Origin: Cytophagales bacterium Ga0077538
GTDB lineage: Bacteria; Bacteroidota; Bacteroidia; Cytophagales; Cyclobacteriaceae
DNA length: 32,238 nucleotides
Direction of reading: 5' to 3'
Assembly: GCA_001464155.1 (NCBI GenBank)
Contig: LNEN01000274.1
Span: 1 to 32,238 of the forward strand
The notes under the pieces are model-generated. The model was not told where the DNA came from. It ran no database searches and saw only the letters and a program-made list of their open reading frames with translations. The position numbers were made by a program, and so were the translations under genes. The stretch's first letter is position 1, and every line of letters starts with the position of its first letter. Positions 23,835 to 32,212 of this stretch are shown piece by piece.

Positions 23835-24953
23835 ATGAGGCCTTTCTTTCTTTTTAGTTTACTCCTCTTTTCATCTTCTTCGGTTTGGGGGCAGTTGGAT
23901 AATTCGGCTTTCGACCAGCGACTTTCCTTCTCACCCTCAGATTCATCCAGTTTCTATGCTGGGCTTAACTTGCTGGCCTTTGGCAAAAACAATGAATACT
24001 TCAATACAACCGTGAATGGCTATACATTGTTTGGCTATCAGTTCAATCCCTATGTAACCTATTTTTTCCGTCCCAACGTTCGCCTGGATGCGGGGGCCTA
24101 TCTGCAACAAGATTTTGGCAACAGCGAGTTTTCTACCATCGCCCCTACGCTTTCTTTGAAAATCAATCACAAGAATTTTTATTTCACCATTGGTACCTTA
24201 GAAGGAAGTCTGCACCATCAGCTGATCGAACCGCTGTATGATTTTGAGCGTGTACTCAAAAATCGTTTGGAGAACGGCATTCAGTTTCAATGGATAAAGG
24301 ACGGTTTGTTTGCCGATGCCTGGGTGAATTGGGAGAAGATGATCTACTTCAACGATCCGGATCAGGAACGTTTTGTAGCAGGTCTGTCAGTTAATAAGCG
24401 CCTCTTCCATCGCAAGGGGTGGACATTGGAGGTACCACTTCAAATTGCGGTGCGGCATGCAGGAGGTCAGATCGATGTCAGCACCGAACCGCTTGCCTCT
24501 GATCTCAGCAGTGCCACAGGTCTACTCTTCAAAAAAGAATTATTCGGTTTTATTACTTCCGCGGGACTAAAATCCTACTACGTTACGTATGGCAGTTTAA
24601 CGAGTCGTAGTGTTCCGTACAAAGATGGAAACGGAATATACGTGAATCCCTATGTGCAGACGCGCTGGGGTGTGAGCGTGATGGGAACCTATTGGTATGG
24701 CAACGAATACTTAACTACCGATGGCAATCAGTTATTTCCGGTGACAACCGAATTTCTGCCCGATGTGATTCAACAACCAAGAGTGTTTTACATGTTGAGA
24801 ATTTTATACGATCTCAAAATTACAGACGGACTACTGCTGACCGCCCGGGTAGAACCTTTCTACGATACCTTCCCTAACACGATTCAATACTCCTATGGCT
24901 TTTACCTCAATTTCACCAATTCCTTTTTCTTAGGTCATGCAAAAAAGAAGTAG
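23835..24953 (+). CDS. exported β-rich protein, probable outer-membrane barrel
   Basis: A 372-residue protein from the ATG at 23835 (the frame is open farther upstream, but the signal peptide begins here). Residues 1-20 are a signal peptide ending SVWGQ. The rest alternates aromatic and polar residues in strand-like segments (VTYFFRPNVRLDAGAYLQQD, QTRWGVSVMGTYWYGNEYL, TARVEPFYDTFPNTIQYSYG), like an outer-membrane β-barrel of the Bacteroidota type. I do not recognise a named family. Its last 17 bases overlap the start of the peptidase gene, which suggests translational coupling. Confidence 0.65.
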   Translation: MRPFFLFSLLLFSSSSVWGQLDNSAFDQRLSFSPSDSSSFYAGLNLLAFGKNNEYFNTTVNGYTLFGYQFNPYVTYFFRPNVRLDAGAYLQQDFGNSEFSTIAPTLSLKINHKNFYFTIGTLEGSLHHQLIEPLYDFERVLKNRLENGIQFQWIKDGLFADAWVNWEKMIYFNDPDQERFVAGLSVNKRLFHRKGWTLEVPLQIAVRHAGGQIDVSTEPLASDLSSATGLLFKKELFGFITSAGLKSYYVTYGSLTSRSVPYKDGNGIYVNPYVQTRWGVSVMGTYWYGNEYLTTDGNQLFPVTTEFLPDVIQQPRVFYMLRILYDLKITDGLLLTARVEPFYDTFPNTIQYSYGFYLNFTNSFFLGHAKKK

Positions 24954-25983
24954 TGTGTTTAAAAAAATTGGTTTAGCCCTTGGCGTAGTACTGTTGCTCT
25001 TAGTGGTAATCTATGTTGAGTTGATTGTGTATGGACTTCGCCAAGGCTGGGGACAGGCCAACATTCTTTGGCATGCTAAACCGGTGGAGGAATTTATTGC
25101 GGACCCTGCTTATCCGGATTCACTCAAGGCAAAACTGTATTTGATTGGAGAGATCCGGAAGTTTGCCATCGATTCGCTGGGCATGAAGGATACAGAAGTG
25201 TACAAAAAAATGTACGACCAGCAAGGCAAACCAGTGATGTGGGTAGTACAAGCCTGTGAGCCTTTTGCGCTTCAATCGGTTAAGTGGAAATTTCCACTGA
25301 TTGGCGCTGTGCCCTATAAGGGTTTCTTTCGCGAAGACCTTGCCTTAGCACTACGTGATGAATTAAAAGAACAAGGGAAAGATGTGATGGTACGCAACCC
25401 CGGTGGCTGGTCTACCCTGGGCTGGTTCAACGATCCCATTCTTAGCAACATGCTGAAGAGGAGCGAGGGTGATCTGGCCAGTCTGATTATTCATGAGATG
25501 GTGCACTCCACGCTTTTCATTAAAGACAGCATCGACTTCAATGAAAACCTGGCCAATTTTATTGGCGATAAGGCGGCAGGAGAATTTATTAAGTACAAGT
25601 TTGGTGTTGACAGCAGGCAGTATCACGAATACATGTATGAAGATGACGACTACACCCTTTTTGCTGAGCACATGCTGCGTGGAACAAAAGTGCTGGATAG
25701 TTTGTATGCTACTATGACGGAGCAGGAGAGTCTGGAAGAAAAGAAGCTGCGCAAAGAGGCTGCCATTACGTGCATTGTAATGGCCTTAGATACGTTGTCC
25801 TTGCGTTTGGTGGAAAAACCTTCTGAACGATTTAGTAAACGCCTGCCCAACAATGCGTACTTCATGAGTTTTGTTCAGTATGAAGCAAAACAAAATTTTT
25901 TTGAAGAAGAATGTGAGGTGCGATTTAATGGTGATTTGAAAAAGTACCTTAACTACCTCAAAGAGAAGTATGGTGCCTTGTGA
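24937..25983 (+). CDS. putative aminopeptidase (DUF2265 type), membrane-anchored
   Basis: A 348-residue protein with an N-terminal membrane segment (residues about 10-32). The zinc-binding motif is HEMVH (His186, Glu187, His190), followed by an acidic helix NENLANFIGDKAAGEF in which Glu203 is the likely third ligand. This pattern, with the upstream GWFNDPILSNMLKRSEGDLA, matches the putative aminopeptidase family PF10023. Orientation would place the active site outside the inner membrane. It is coupled to the preceding β-rich protein by a 17-base overlap. Confidence 0.85.
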   Translation: MQKRSSVFKKIGLALGVVLLLLVVIYVELIVYGLRQGWGQANILWHAKPVEEFIADPAYPDSLKAKLYLIGEIRKFAIDSLGMKDTEVYKKMYDQQGKPVMWVVQACEPFALQSVKWKFPLIGAVPYKGFFREDLALALRDELKEQGKDVMVRNPGGWSTLGWFNDPILSNMLKRSEGDLASLIIHEMVHSTLFIKDSIDFNENLANFIGDKAAGEFIKYKFGVDSRQYHEYMYEDDDYTLFAEHMLRGTKVLDSLYATMTEQESLEEKKLRKEAAITCIVMALDTLSLRLVEKPSERFSKRLPNNAYFMSFVQYEAKQNFFEEECEVRFNGDLKKYLNYLKEKYGAL

Positions 25984-26103
25984 AACCAACGGGTGAAATA
26001 GATTTCCCTCTTGTATATTTTGAGTTGAATGTTACCGAAGTATATCGTTAATTAAGGAATTGTTAAGAAAGCGCCCTTGATTTTTAAATAGACCTGTTCT
26101 CTC

Positions 26104-26111
26104 TACTTTTG
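26104..26111 (+). promoter_or_regulatory. -7 box of the response-regulator gene
   Basis: TACTTTTG fits TAnnTTTG. It overlaps the TTG at 26109, so ATG 26124 or 26130 should be the start. A TTGA 23 bases upstream (26077-26080) is a poor -33 candidate. Confidence 0.45.
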
Positions 26112-26123
26112 AAACAAATTCAG

Positions 26124-26819
26124 ATGACTATGCCCACGAAGCTCGCGCAAAAAGTATTGGTAGTGGACGATGAGGAGCCGATCCTGGAATTACTCAAGTA
26201 CAACCTTGAAAAAGGAGGCTATGAAGTAAAGACTGCCAGCGATGGAGCGAAAGCGGTGGAGATTGCTAAGCGTTTTTTACCCGATCTAGTCTTATTGGAC
26301 ATTATGATGCCTAAGATGGACGGTGTAGAGGCTTGTCGACAAATCAAAGCAATTCCTGAATTGGATAAGACCTTTGTGGTTTTTCTTACCGCGCGTTCGG
26401 AAGAATATTCCGAAGTGGCAGCATTTGATGTGGGAGCGGATGATTACATCACCAAACCGATTAAGCCCCGTGCCTTGATGAGCCGTATCAGCGCACTTTT
26501 TAGAAGGGATGTAAAGAAAGAATCACCTTCTACCCAAATCTCTATCGGTGAATTAACCATAGACCGCACCAGCTACACAATAAAAATCCGCAATACGGAA
26601 ATCAATCTTCCAAAGAAAGAATTCGAATTACTTTACTTTTTAGCGCAGAACCCCAATAAGGTTTTCAGTCGCGAGGACTTGCTACAAAACATCTGGGGTT
26701 CGGATGTGTATGTATTGGCCCGCACCGTAGACGTCCACATTCGCAAAGTGCGCGAAAAAATAGGAGAGGACTTCATTACCACCGTTAAAGGAGTGGGGTA
26801 TAAGTTTGCCCTCAATTGA
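26124..26819 (+). CDS. PhoB/OmpR-type response regulator
   Basis: A 231-residue two-component regulator. The receiver domain has the acidic pair in VLVVDDEEP, the phosphorylated Asp59 in LVLLDIMMPKMDG, a conserved Thr in FLTARSE and the Lys in DDYITKPIKP. The C-terminal winged helix has KEFELLYFLAQNPNKVFSRE and ends RKVREKIGEDFITTVKGVGY. The partner kinase lies 136 bases downstream. ATG 26124 is preferred over TTG 26109, which lies in the presumed promoter. I cannot tell which signal it responds to; PhoB is the closest in wording. Confidence 0.92.
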   Translation: MTMPTKLAQKVLVVDDEEPILELLKYNLEKGGYEVKTASDGAKAVEIAKRFLPDLVLLDIMMPKMDGVEACRQIKAIPELDKTFVVFLTARSEEYSEVAAFDVGADDYITKPIKPRALMSRISALFRRDVKKESPSTQISIGELTIDRTSYTIKIRNTEINLPKKEFELLYFLAQNPNKVFSREDLLQNIWGSDVYVLARTVDVHIRKVREKIGEDFITTVKGVGYKFALN

Positions 26820-26954
26820 TGTGCTGATTCGGTTCATGTGCTAATGTGAAGATTCAATTGTCGCAAGTAGTTTGGGTTTGATATTTTTGAGGGTTGGAGA
26901 AGCTAGCTAATGAATAAATCACCACATTAGCACATCAATTTATCAGCACATCAA
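26816..26954. repeat. two-step inverted repeat between regulator and kinase genes
   Basis: TTGATGTGCTGAT (26816-26828, containing the regulator's TGA stop) pairs exactly with ATCAGCACATCAA (26942-26954). ATGTGCTAATGTG (26836-26848) pairs exactly with CACATTAGCACAT (26923-26935). The two stems are separated by 7 and 6 bases and enclose a 74-base loop. The right arm ends one base before the kinase ATG. Confidence 0.9.
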
Positions 26955-26955
26955 C

Positions 26956-28002
26956 ATGGTTTACAGCTCGCGTGTATTAGCTCTTCTGCTTGCTTTCTGC
27001 ATCGCGCTCATTACTACCTTATTTCTTTCCTTGTTTGAAGACATTACCTCTTATGCCTTATTGGTATCGGGGTTTATTTCTTTCTCAGTTTCCTACCTCT
27101 TAAGCTTTGTGGTGTTGGAGTTTCTTGTCTTTCGTGAGATCAATAAGATTTACAAGTTGATGGAGAAATTGAAGAAGAAGGAGTTGGGAGGAATCAGTAA
27201 ACAAAAATCGGGTACTCTTAACCCACTCAGCAGCATCAATGACGAGATCTTCTCTTTTGCTGAGTTGAAGCAGAAAGAAATTGATGAATTAAAGAAGATT
27301 GAAGCCTTTCGGAAGGAGTTTATTGCAGATGTTTCACACGAATTGAAAACCCCCATTTTTGCGGCCCAAGGCTTTGTGCATACGCTGTTGGATGGTGCTG
27401 TGAATGATAAAGCGGTGCGCACTAAATTTTTGAAAAAGGCAGCGAAAAGTTTGGATGGCCTGGATATACTCGTGCAAGATTTACTCACCTTGTCGCACAT
27501 TGAAACGGGGCAGATAAAAATGCATTTTGAAACGATTGATCTCGTGAAACTCACCGAGGAGGTGGTGGATCAATTTGAAGAAAAAGCAGAACAGCGAAAT
27601 ATTAGCTTGCGCATCGAACGTTCAAACAAACGAATTCTGGCTTTTGCTGACTGGCAACGCATTAGCCAGGTGATGACGAATCTTATCTCCAATGCCATCA
27701 AACATTCCAGCGAAAATTCAGAGGTGTCCGTCTCTTTTGAGGTAGGCAAAAAACAGGTGAGCGTTCAAGTGCGCGATCATGGAGAAGGCATTCCGCCAGA
27801 ACACCTGACTCGGATTTTTGAACGGTTTTATCGTGTAGATAAAAGCCGGAGCCGCGAGAATGGAGGCACTGGACTAGGGCTTGCCATTGTAAAACATATT
27901 CTGGACAATCATAAAACAAAACCGGAGGTGGAGAGTGTAGTGGGGAAGGGATCCGTGTTTAGTTTTAAACTTCCACGTGCGAAATCAGAGTCGGAAGAGT
28001 AA
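26956..28002 (+). CDS. sensor histidine kinase
   Basis: A 348-residue kinase with two N-terminal membrane segments (about 8-26 and 33-56) joined by a short turn, so it has almost no periplasmic sensor domain. A helical linker follows. The dimerisation box is EFIADVSHELKTPIFA with phospho-accepting His128. The ATP-binding domain has NLISNAIKHS (N box), DHGEGIPPEHLTRIFERFYR (G1/F) and GGTGLGLAIVKHIL (G2). With no large sensor part, the signal may come from the membrane or partner proteins. Organised with the upstream PhoB-type regulator. Confidence 0.93.
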   Translation: MVYSSRVLALLLAFCIALITTLFLSLFEDITSYALLVSGFISFSVSYLLSFVVLEFLVFREINKIYKLMEKLKKKELGGISKQKSGTLNPLSSINDEIFSFAELKQKEIDELKKIEAFRKEFIADVSHELKTPIFAAQGFVHTLLDGAVNDKAVRTKFLKKAAKSLDGLDILVQDLLTLSHIETGQIKMHFETIDLVKLTEEVVDQFEEKAEQRNISLRIERSNKRILAFADWQRISQVMTNLISNAIKHSSENSEVSVSFEVGKKQVSVQVRDHGEGIPPEHLTRIFERFYRVDKSRSRENGGTGLGLAIVKHILDNHKTKPEVESVVGKGSVFSFKLPRAKSESEE

Positions 28003-28156
28003 AGATTCTCAAAACTTTTCTTGGGTGTTTTGTTTCCGAACAAAAACTGTTCAGAAGCGAACGAGATTCGGATTGCTTTCCTTTCCGTTTTTCTTTCACT
28101 GTAACTCGCTTAGTATTTCTTCGTTAAGATGCCAAGTAACTATACTTGGATTGACG

Positions 28157-29527
28157 ATGCGGAGTCTTGTTTTTTTTCTTGTAAGCACCACGACAACATT
28201 GATGGCGCAGGATAGCTGGGAGGGATTCAGCATCCATCAGGTAATTCCCACGAATGGCAGAAGTTATTCTATTAAAGTGGCTCATGTGAATCACGATGAT
28301 TTTGCGGATTTGATTGTGCTACCCACTGAAGCCTTTGATCAAGTACGCATTTATACAGGCAATACGGAGGCAGAATTTGATTTTACAACGACCGTGACAA
28401 AACAGGAAAACTACCGAGTGATAGAGACAGGCGATTTGAATGGAGATGGTATCGATGATCTTGTTATCTCCGGATATTGGAACAATGGCTTTAAATTATT
28501 TTGGGGTATTGGAAATGGTGCGTTTGAAGAGGGCGATCATTATGCTTTAACAGGCCATGGTAAAAACATTAAAGTTGTGGACTATAATAAGGATGGTGCA
28601 CTGGATGTGATGGCGCTCTCCGGAGGGTCGGGACAAACCATTACCTTGCATGTGTTTGCAGGAAACAATACCAAAACACTACAAGCGAAAGGTGTTTATC
28701 AATCAACACTCCACACCGACAGGGCTATTACTATTGTTGATAAGAATCAAGATGGCTTGTTAGATGTAATGGTGTCCAGTTCCTTTCCCTGGTTTATTAT
28801 CTTTTACCAAGATGTGTCGGGCAATTTCGTGCCTCGCTTTTGGCCGCGCGAGTTACAAAACCCGTTTACCTCCGTGTATTTTTTGGCCGACCTCAATAAT
28901 GACTCCCGGGAAGATGTGATTGCGCATTATACCGGTGAAGGATTTCGTTTTTATGAAGGCCTGCAGGATACCTTGTTTAGTGAAGCATATACGGCTATGC
29001 CAACCGCTTTACATCCCTATCGCCTTTACACGCAAGACATTAATGCGGATGGTAATGTGGACATGGTGATGGATCAACTCGATCCCCTGACAGATGAGCT
29101 TTCTGACACACTCCTTTATTTTCTAGGAAAAGGTGATTTCACGTTTCACGCTCCCATCAAGATTTCCTTCCCTGGTGCTATTGAATATTTTACACTGCAG
29201 GATGTAAGTGGTGATTCTTTTCCGGATCTCATAGCCTCCTGCAAAGGTGTTGGAATTGTAACTGCATACAACGTTGGAAGAGTAACAGGTGTGGAAGTTC
29301 CTGTTGATGAGGATGCAATTTTTCCGAATCCTTTTGGCGATAACTTAGTGATACAGTTACCAGCTGCGGAGCCAATCGCTCTTATTAATAGTCAGGGTAA
29401 ACTTGTGATGACAAAAGAATCGTCTCTTGAACATTACTTAAGCGTAGCGAACTTAGAACGTGGTGTGTACATACTCCGTATCGGAGAGGGTCGATCGCTT
29501 CGCTACCGAAAGGTGATGAAGAGTTGA
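28157..29527 (+). CDS. FG-GAP/VCBS repeat protein with T9SS sorting tail
   Basis: A secreted protein of 456 residues from the ATG at 28157. Signal peptide residues 1-18 end TLMAQ. Six calcium-loop-like repeats form a presumed β-propeller: DLNGDGIDD, DYNKDGALD, DKNQDGLLD, DLNNDSRED, DINADGNVD and DVSGDSFPD. The C-terminal 70 residues are a type A T9SS sorting domain: FPNPFGDNLVIQLP, GVYILRIGEG and a final basic KVMKS. It would be exported by the Sec system and then moved across the outer membrane and anchored or released by the Por system. The frame is open upstream into the kinase gene, but that part is not coding. Confidence 0.9.
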   Translation: MRSLVFFLVSTTTTLMAQDSWEGFSIHQVIPTNGRSYSIKVAHVNHDDFADLIVLPTEAFDQVRIYTGNTEAEFDFTTTVTKQENYRVIETGDLNGDGIDDLVISGYWNNGFKLFWGIGNGAFEEGDHYALTGHGKNIKVVDYNKDGALDVMALSGGSGQTITLHVFAGNNTKTLQAKGVYQSTLHTDRAITIVDKNQDGLLDVMVSSSFPWFIIFYQDVSGNFVPRFWPRELQNPFTSVYFLADLNNDSREDVIAHYTGEGFRFYEGLQDTLFSEAYTAMPTALHPYRLYTQDINADGNVDMVMDQLDPLTDELSDTLLYFLGKGDFTFHAPIKISFPGAIEYFTLQDVSGDSFPDLIASCKGVGIVTAYNVGRVTGVEVPVDEDAIFPNPFGDNLVIQLPAAEPIALINSQGKLVMTKESSLEHYLSVANLERGVYILRIGEGRSLRYRKVMKS

Positions 29528-29599
29528 GTTTTGCTTTCAGGAAACACCTATTAAAAATCTTCCTTTAAAATTCAATCACCGAATCCAAAAGCGAATCCG

Positions 29600-29607
29600 T
29601 AATTTTG
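29600..29607 (+). promoter_or_regulatory. -7 box of the pseudouridine-synthase gene
   Basis: TAATTTTG matches TAnnTTTG, 20 bases before the GTG at 29628. No clear -33 element was found. Confidence 0.35.
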
Positions 29608-29627
29608 ACGTCTCAATTCCGGATTAC

Positions 29628-30344
29628 GTGAAGAACTCCAAACTATCCATCAGCGACATCCTTATTTTCGAAAACGAGGATTATTTCCTTGTTAATAAAC
29701 CTCCTTACCTCTCTACGCTTAGCGATCGGGTCGAAAAGGTGAACTTATTGGCCCTGGCCAAGGAATTCTCCTCCGATGCGCAAGCCTGCCATCGCTTGGA
29801 TAAGGATACTTCCGGGGTATTGGCTTTCGCTAAAAATCCTGAAGCCTACCGGAATTTGAGTATGCAGTTTGAACACCGGGAGGTAACGAAAATCTACCAT
29901 GCGGTAGTGGACGGTATTCATCGTTTTGAGAATCAACTGGTAGATGCACCCATTTTGAAGCAGGATGATGGGGTAGTAAAGCTCTCCCGACAAGGAAAAG
30001 ACGCGCAAACCTACTTTACTTCCATAAAATCCTACCGCCAGCATACCCTCGTAGAGTGCCGGCCTGTAACAGGGCGCATGCACCAAATTCGTATCCATTT
30101 GGCCAGTTTGGGAGCCTCTATTGCCGGTGATGAGCAGTATGGAGGCAAGCCAGTGCTGCTATCGGAGCTGAAGCGGAAGTTTAATTTGAAGAAATTTACG
30201 GAAGAGCAGCCCTTATGTAAAAGGATGGCTTTACACGCTTTTTCCCTTGAATTTGCCCTATTGAATGGTGAAAAACAGAAATTTGAGGCTCCTTACCCTA
30301 AAGATATACAGGCTTTGGTACGCCAATTGGAGCTGAATTCGTAG
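29628..30344 (+). CDS. RluA-family pseudouridine synthase
   Basis: A 238-residue RNA pseudouridine synthase. The catalytic block HRLDKDTSGVLAFAKN has Asp58. Other family motifs are VNKPPYLST (near residue 22), EHREVTKIYHAVVDG, and CRPVTGRMHQIRIHLASLG. There is no S4 domain, so it resembles the short RluA/TruC-type enzymes; the target base in rRNA or tRNA is not predictable. GTG at 29628 is the first possible start, and no ATG occurs before the conserved region. Confidence 0.88.
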   Translation: MKNSKLSISDILIFENEDYFLVNKPPYLSTLSDRVEKVNLLALAKEFSSDAQACHRLDKDTSGVLAFAKNPEAYRNLSMQFEHREVTKIYHAVVDGIHRFENQLVDAPILKQDDGVVKLSRQGKDAQTYFTSIKSYRQHTLVECRPVTGRMHQIRIHLASLGASIAGDEQYGGKPVLLSELKRKFNLKKFTEEQPLCKRMALHAFSLEFALLNGEKQKFEAPYPKDIQALVRQLELNS

Positions 30345-30350
30345 GCTTTC

Positions 30351-30382
30351 TTTGGATTTTCCGGCCCATACACGTACTTTTG
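30351..30382 (+). promoter_or_regulatory. promoter of the ribosomal protein operon
   Basis: TTTG at 30351-30354 and TACTTTTG at 30375-30382 give -33 and -7 elements with 20 bases between. This is the best promoter in the window and would leave a leader of about 45 bases before rplM. Confidence 0.6.
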
Positions 30383-30433
30383 TGTCCCTTTTTAGAAAAG
30401 AAGGGTTTGTATATCATTTAAACACACAACAAA

Positions 30434-30877
30434 GTGGACCATTTAAGTTACAAAACCACTCACGCCAACAAAGCAACTGCTGAGAAGAATTGGGTATTGG
30501 TTGACGCAAAAGACCAGGTATTAGGTCGAGTAGCCAGCCAGGTGGCAAGCATTATCCGTGGAAAAAACAAGGTTAACTTCACACCTAATGTGGATTGTGG
30601 AGATCATGTGGTAGTTATCAATGCCGAAAAGGTGAAGATGACAGGCCGTAAGTTGACGCAACGCGTTTTGTTCACACACTCTGGTTATCCAGGTGGACAG
30701 CGCGAGCACACACCTACGCAGATCCTGAGCAAGCACCCTGAGCGTTTGATTGAACACGCAGTACGCGGTATGCTTCCGAAGAACAAACTTGGAAACGAGT
30801 TGTACAGAAGCTTACACGTTTATGTGGGCGATCAGCACCCTCACGAGGCACAACAACCTAAACAGATTAAATTCTAA
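30434..30877 (+). CDS. rplM: 50S ribosomal protein L13
   Basis: 147 residues, the usual length. LDAKDQVLGRVASQVA-like VDAKDQVLGRVASQVASIIR near the N-terminus, then GDHVVVINAEKVKMTGRK, YTGYPGG-like HSGYPGG and VRGMLPKNKLG are diagnostic. GTG start. It leads the rplM-rpsI-rpsB operon. Confidence 0.97.
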   Translation: MDHLSYKTTHANKATAEKNWVLVDAKDQVLGRVASQVASIIRGKNKVNFTPNVDCGDHVVVINAEKVKMTGRKLTQRVLFTHSGYPGGQREHTPTQILSKHPERLIEHAVRGMLPKNKLGNELYRSLHVYVGDQHPHEAQQPKQIKF

Positions 30878-30880
30878 CAC

Positions 30881-31267
30881 ATGGAGACTAAAAACGCAGT
30901 CGGTAGAAGAAAGACTTCCATAGCCCGTGTTTACGTAACACCAGGCAACGGAGCCATTCTCATTAATAACCGCGAGTTAAAAGCATATTTCTTATCAGAA
31001 ATTCATCAGACTACTGTAAAGCAACCCTTAGCGGCTGCTAAAGCAGAAGGTCAGTATGACGTAACGATTAACGTAGAAGGTGGTGGTATCAAAGGACAGG
31101 CAGAAGCCATCCGTTTAGGTATCGCTCGTGCACTCGTACGTGTAAGCGAAGAAAACAGAGCGGCCTTGAAGAAGGACAATTTGTTAACGCGTGACTCCCG
31201 TATGGTAGAACGTAAGAAGTTCGGTCGCAGAAAGGCGAGAAGAAGATTCCAGTTTAGCAAACGTTAA
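30881..31267 (+). CDS. rpsI: 30S ribosomal protein S9
   Basis: 128 residues. NAVGRRKTSIARVYV at the start, GGGIKGQAEAIRLGIARALV in the centre and the basic tail GRRKARRRFQFSKR reaching the P-site tRNA are typical. It starts three bases after the L13 stop. Confidence 0.98.
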   Translation: METKNAVGRRKTSIARVYVTPGNGAILINNRELKAYFLSEIHQTTVKQPLAAAKAEGQYDVTINVEGGGIKGQAEAIRLGIARALVRVSEENRAALKKDNLLTRDSRMVERKKFGRRKARRRFQFSKR

Positions 31268-31279
31268 TCGATTACGACA

Positions 31280-32041
31280 ATGGCAGAAAAAATCACATAT
31301 CAGGATTTGTTGGAAGCAGGTGTACATTTTGGTCACCTTACCCGCAAGTGGAACCCGAAGATGGCTGAGTACATCTTCATGGAAAATAACGGTATCCACA
31401 TTATCGATTTGAACAAGACGTTAACTCGCTTAGACGAGGCAACGTTTGCTCTAAAGAACATTGTTCGCTCGGGTCGTAAGATCATGTTCGTAGCCACTAA
31501 GAAGCAGGCGAAAGACATCATCACGGACGAAGCAACACGTTTGAACATGCCTTATGTAACCGAGCGTTGGTTAGGTGGTATGCTTACAAACTTCGCGACC
31601 ATCCGTAAGTCGTTGAAGAAACTTTCACAAATAGACAAGTTGATGAAGGATGAAGCCTTCAATAACTTAGCGAAGCGTGAGCGTTTGATGATCACCCGTG
31701 AGAAAGCGAAGTTGGAGAAATTGTTAGGCGGTATCACCGACCTGAACCGTTTGCCAGCAGCTCTTTTCATCATCGATGTAAAGCGTGAGCACATCGCGGT
31801 AACAGAAGCCTTGAAGTTGAACATCCCCGTTTTCGCGATGGTGGATACCAACTCAGACCCTACTACCGTAGATTTCCCGATTCCTGCGAATGACGATGCT
31901 TTCAAGTCAATCTCTATCATTGTGAAACACATTGGTAAAGTAATTGAAGAAGGTTTGGCTGAGCGCAAGAAGGATAAGGAAGATGTAGCGTCTAAGAAAG
32001 ACGAGGAAGAGAAGCGTAAAGTAGACGAGACCGTTGCTTAA
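31280..32041 (+). CDS. rpsB: 30S ribosomal protein S2
   Basis: 253 residues. LLEAGVHFGHLTRKWNPKM near the N-terminus, FVATKKQAKDII, TERWLGGMLTNFATIRKS and NIPVFAMVDTNSDP are S2 hallmarks. The C-terminus is a long Lys/Glu-rich tail, frequent in Bacteroidota. It starts 12 bases after rpsI and is followed by a terminator, so tsf is partly separated from it. Confidence 0.98.
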   Translation: MAEKITYQDLLEAGVHFGHLTRKWNPKMAEYIFMENNGIHIIDLNKTLTRLDEATFALKNIVRSGRKIMFVATKKQAKDIITDEATRLNMPYVTERWLGGMLTNFATIRKSLKKLSQIDKLMKDEAFNNLAKRERLMITREKAKLEKLLGGITDLNRLPAALFIIDVKREHIAVTEALKLNIPVFAMVDTNSDPTTVDFPIPANDDAFKSISIIVKHIGKVIEEGLAERKKDKEDVASKKDEEEKRKVDETVA

Positions 32042-32089
32042 TTAGCCAATGACTCAATTAGCCGATGGTTAATGATCGGCATATAACAG

Positions 32090-32124
32090 TAAAGACATCG
32101 GCTACTAGTCGATGTCTTTATTAT
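32090..32124 (+). terminator. terminator after rpsB
   Basis: TAAAGACATCG (32090-32100), a nine-base loop and CGATGTCTTTA (32110-32120) are followed by TTATT. A weaker stem, GCCGAT/ATCGGC, precedes it at 32061-32080. Confidence 0.85.
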
Positions 32125-32139
32125 TAACACAATATCATA

Positions 32140-32183
32140 GCCTCCACGTCCCTCTCCTTTGGAGAGGGGTAGGGGGGTGAGGC
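32140..32183. repeat. palindromic repeat of the CCCTCTCC type
   Basis: CCCTCTCC (32150-32157) and GGAGAGGG (32161-32168) form a stem, with a looser outer GCCTC/GAGGC. The wording matches the inner and middle parts of the element at 19388-19485. Confidence 0.75.
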
Positions 32184-32212
32184 AAAATGTATTTCTAAAA
32201 TTATAAATCAAG

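Noticed and set aside
27977-28156. N-terminal extension of the FG-GAP protein by 60 residues
   Set aside because: The extension overlaps the kinase gene and delays the signal peptide, which begins properly at ATG 28157.
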